A DNA stretch of 64,000 nucleotides, taken from Paenibacillus kribbensis (lineage in GTDB: Bacteria > Bacillota > Bacilli > Paenibacillales > Paenibacillaceae). Shown piece after piece: positions 63,669 through 64,000 of this stretch. The notes under the pieces were generated by a model, which saw nothing but the letters and a program-made list of their open reading frames with translations, was not told the origin of the DNA and made no database searches. Numbering within the stretch: the first letter of the stretch is position 1; every line of letters begins with the position of its first letter. The DNA lies in NCBI RefSeq assembly GCF_002240415.1, contig NZ_CP020028.1, forward strand, positions 3,807,501-3,871,500, written 5' to 3'. Position numbers and translations under genes: made by a program.

Positions 63669-64000
63669 TTATTTATCTTCATCGATTCCTTTGCGCAGCG
63701 CGTTCCAAGCCAGTGTCGCACATTTAATGCGAGCCGGGAACTTGTTAACGCCGGACAAAGCTTCCAGTTCTTCGTAATCGTCGAATTCAACGGCTTCCCC
63801 CTGCATCAGGGAAGAGAAGCGGCTCGCCATATCCAGTGCCTGCTCAATCGTTTTTCCTTTGACCGCTTCCGTCATCATCGAAGCAGAGGACATGCTAATT
63901 GAGCAGCCTTCGCCTGTAAAACGAGCATCTTCGACCACGCCGTCTTTCGTTTTAAGCTGAAGGGAAATCCGGTCACCACACGTAGGATTATTCAAATCCA
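63669..64000 (-). CDS. sufU: Fe-S assembly protein SufU, start beyond window edge
   Basis: Partial: ~110 codons visible, missing the N-terminus. Three zinc-site Cys in NNPTCGDRI, TGEGCSISM and IKCATLAW, plus the Gram-positive insertion between the second and third Cys region. SufU takes sulfur from SufS and hands it on; in Bacillus it is a zinc-dependent sulfurtransferase. The stop is 30 bp before sufB. Confidence 0.95.
   Translation of the reverse strand, partial: DLNNPTCGDRISLQLKTKDGVVEDARFTGEGCSISMSSASMMTEAVKGKTIEQALDMASRFSSLMQGEAVEFDDYEELEALSGVNKFPARIKCATLAWNALRKGIDEDK

Overview
This is a chromosomal window from a low-to-medium GC, endospore-forming Firmicute, very probably a Paenibacillus of the P. 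polymyxa group. Spore genes (an alpha/beta SASP, ytrH/ytrI, ytvI, ytaF, cotJABC, YheC/YheD proteins), a family-10-type pectate lyase and conserved Bacillus-like gene order support this. Most genes lie on the minus strand. There is no rRNA, CRISPR array, transposase or prophage. Two tRNA genes (Lys-CTT, Ala-GGC) are present.

Layout. 1-1.6 kb: a MarR regulator and an MFS efflux pump cut by the window edge, with two similar operators between them. 1.7-8.5 kb: tRNAs, nrdR, a SASP gene and the replication/repair operon polA-mutM-ytaF-coaE-lytic transglycosylase. 8.6-14.2 kb: a phosphate block (phoR, phoP, a frameshifted CBS/chemoreceptor-like gene, pstB, phoU). 14.3-17.4 kb: a stress-type dehydrogenase, an LtrA-like protein, a small membrane protein and a structured intergenic region. 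17.5-21 kb: the TCA operon citZ-icd-mdh. 21.3-25 kb: ytvI, fxsA, a thioesterase and a secreted pectate lyase. 25.1-30 kb: pstSCAB with a divergent LysR regulator. 30-38.4 kb: pyk, accA, accD, a small ORF, a pgpA-like gene and dnaE. 38.5-41.6 kb: ytrH-ytrI, ytoI, ytpI and a YlbF-family gene. 41.8-53.9 kb: a spore-surface region with five tandem YheC/YheD ATP-grasp genes plus a GNAT, then on the other strand cotJABC, a 944-residue double glycosyltransferase/methyltransferase, a methyltransferase remnant and a HAD phosphatase. 54-61.8 kb: a CNNM/CBS membrane protein, YfkAB radical SAM, two HD-GYP proteins around a YunD-like nucleotidase, a His-rich YmaF-like protein and a bulb-lectin protein. 62.2-64 kb: sufB and the end of sufU.

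How parts work together. Four promoters (pstS, pstB1, phoP and the CBS/chemoreceptor gene) carry TTTACA/TTAACA-type repeats in 11-bp phase, three of them ending exactly 9 bp before the -10 hexamer. This gives an internally consistent Pho regulon that includes both pst loci and the two-component system. The region at 41.8-53.9 kb is the most unusual part: five ATP-grasp ligase paralogues, each keeping its nucleotide and metal motifs, lie in one transcription unit behind a sigma-K-like promoter. They converge on a cotJ operon extended by a large fused glycosyltransferase/methyltransferase. My inference is a dedicated spore-surface peptide/glycan modification locus; the chemistry cannot be read from sequence alone.
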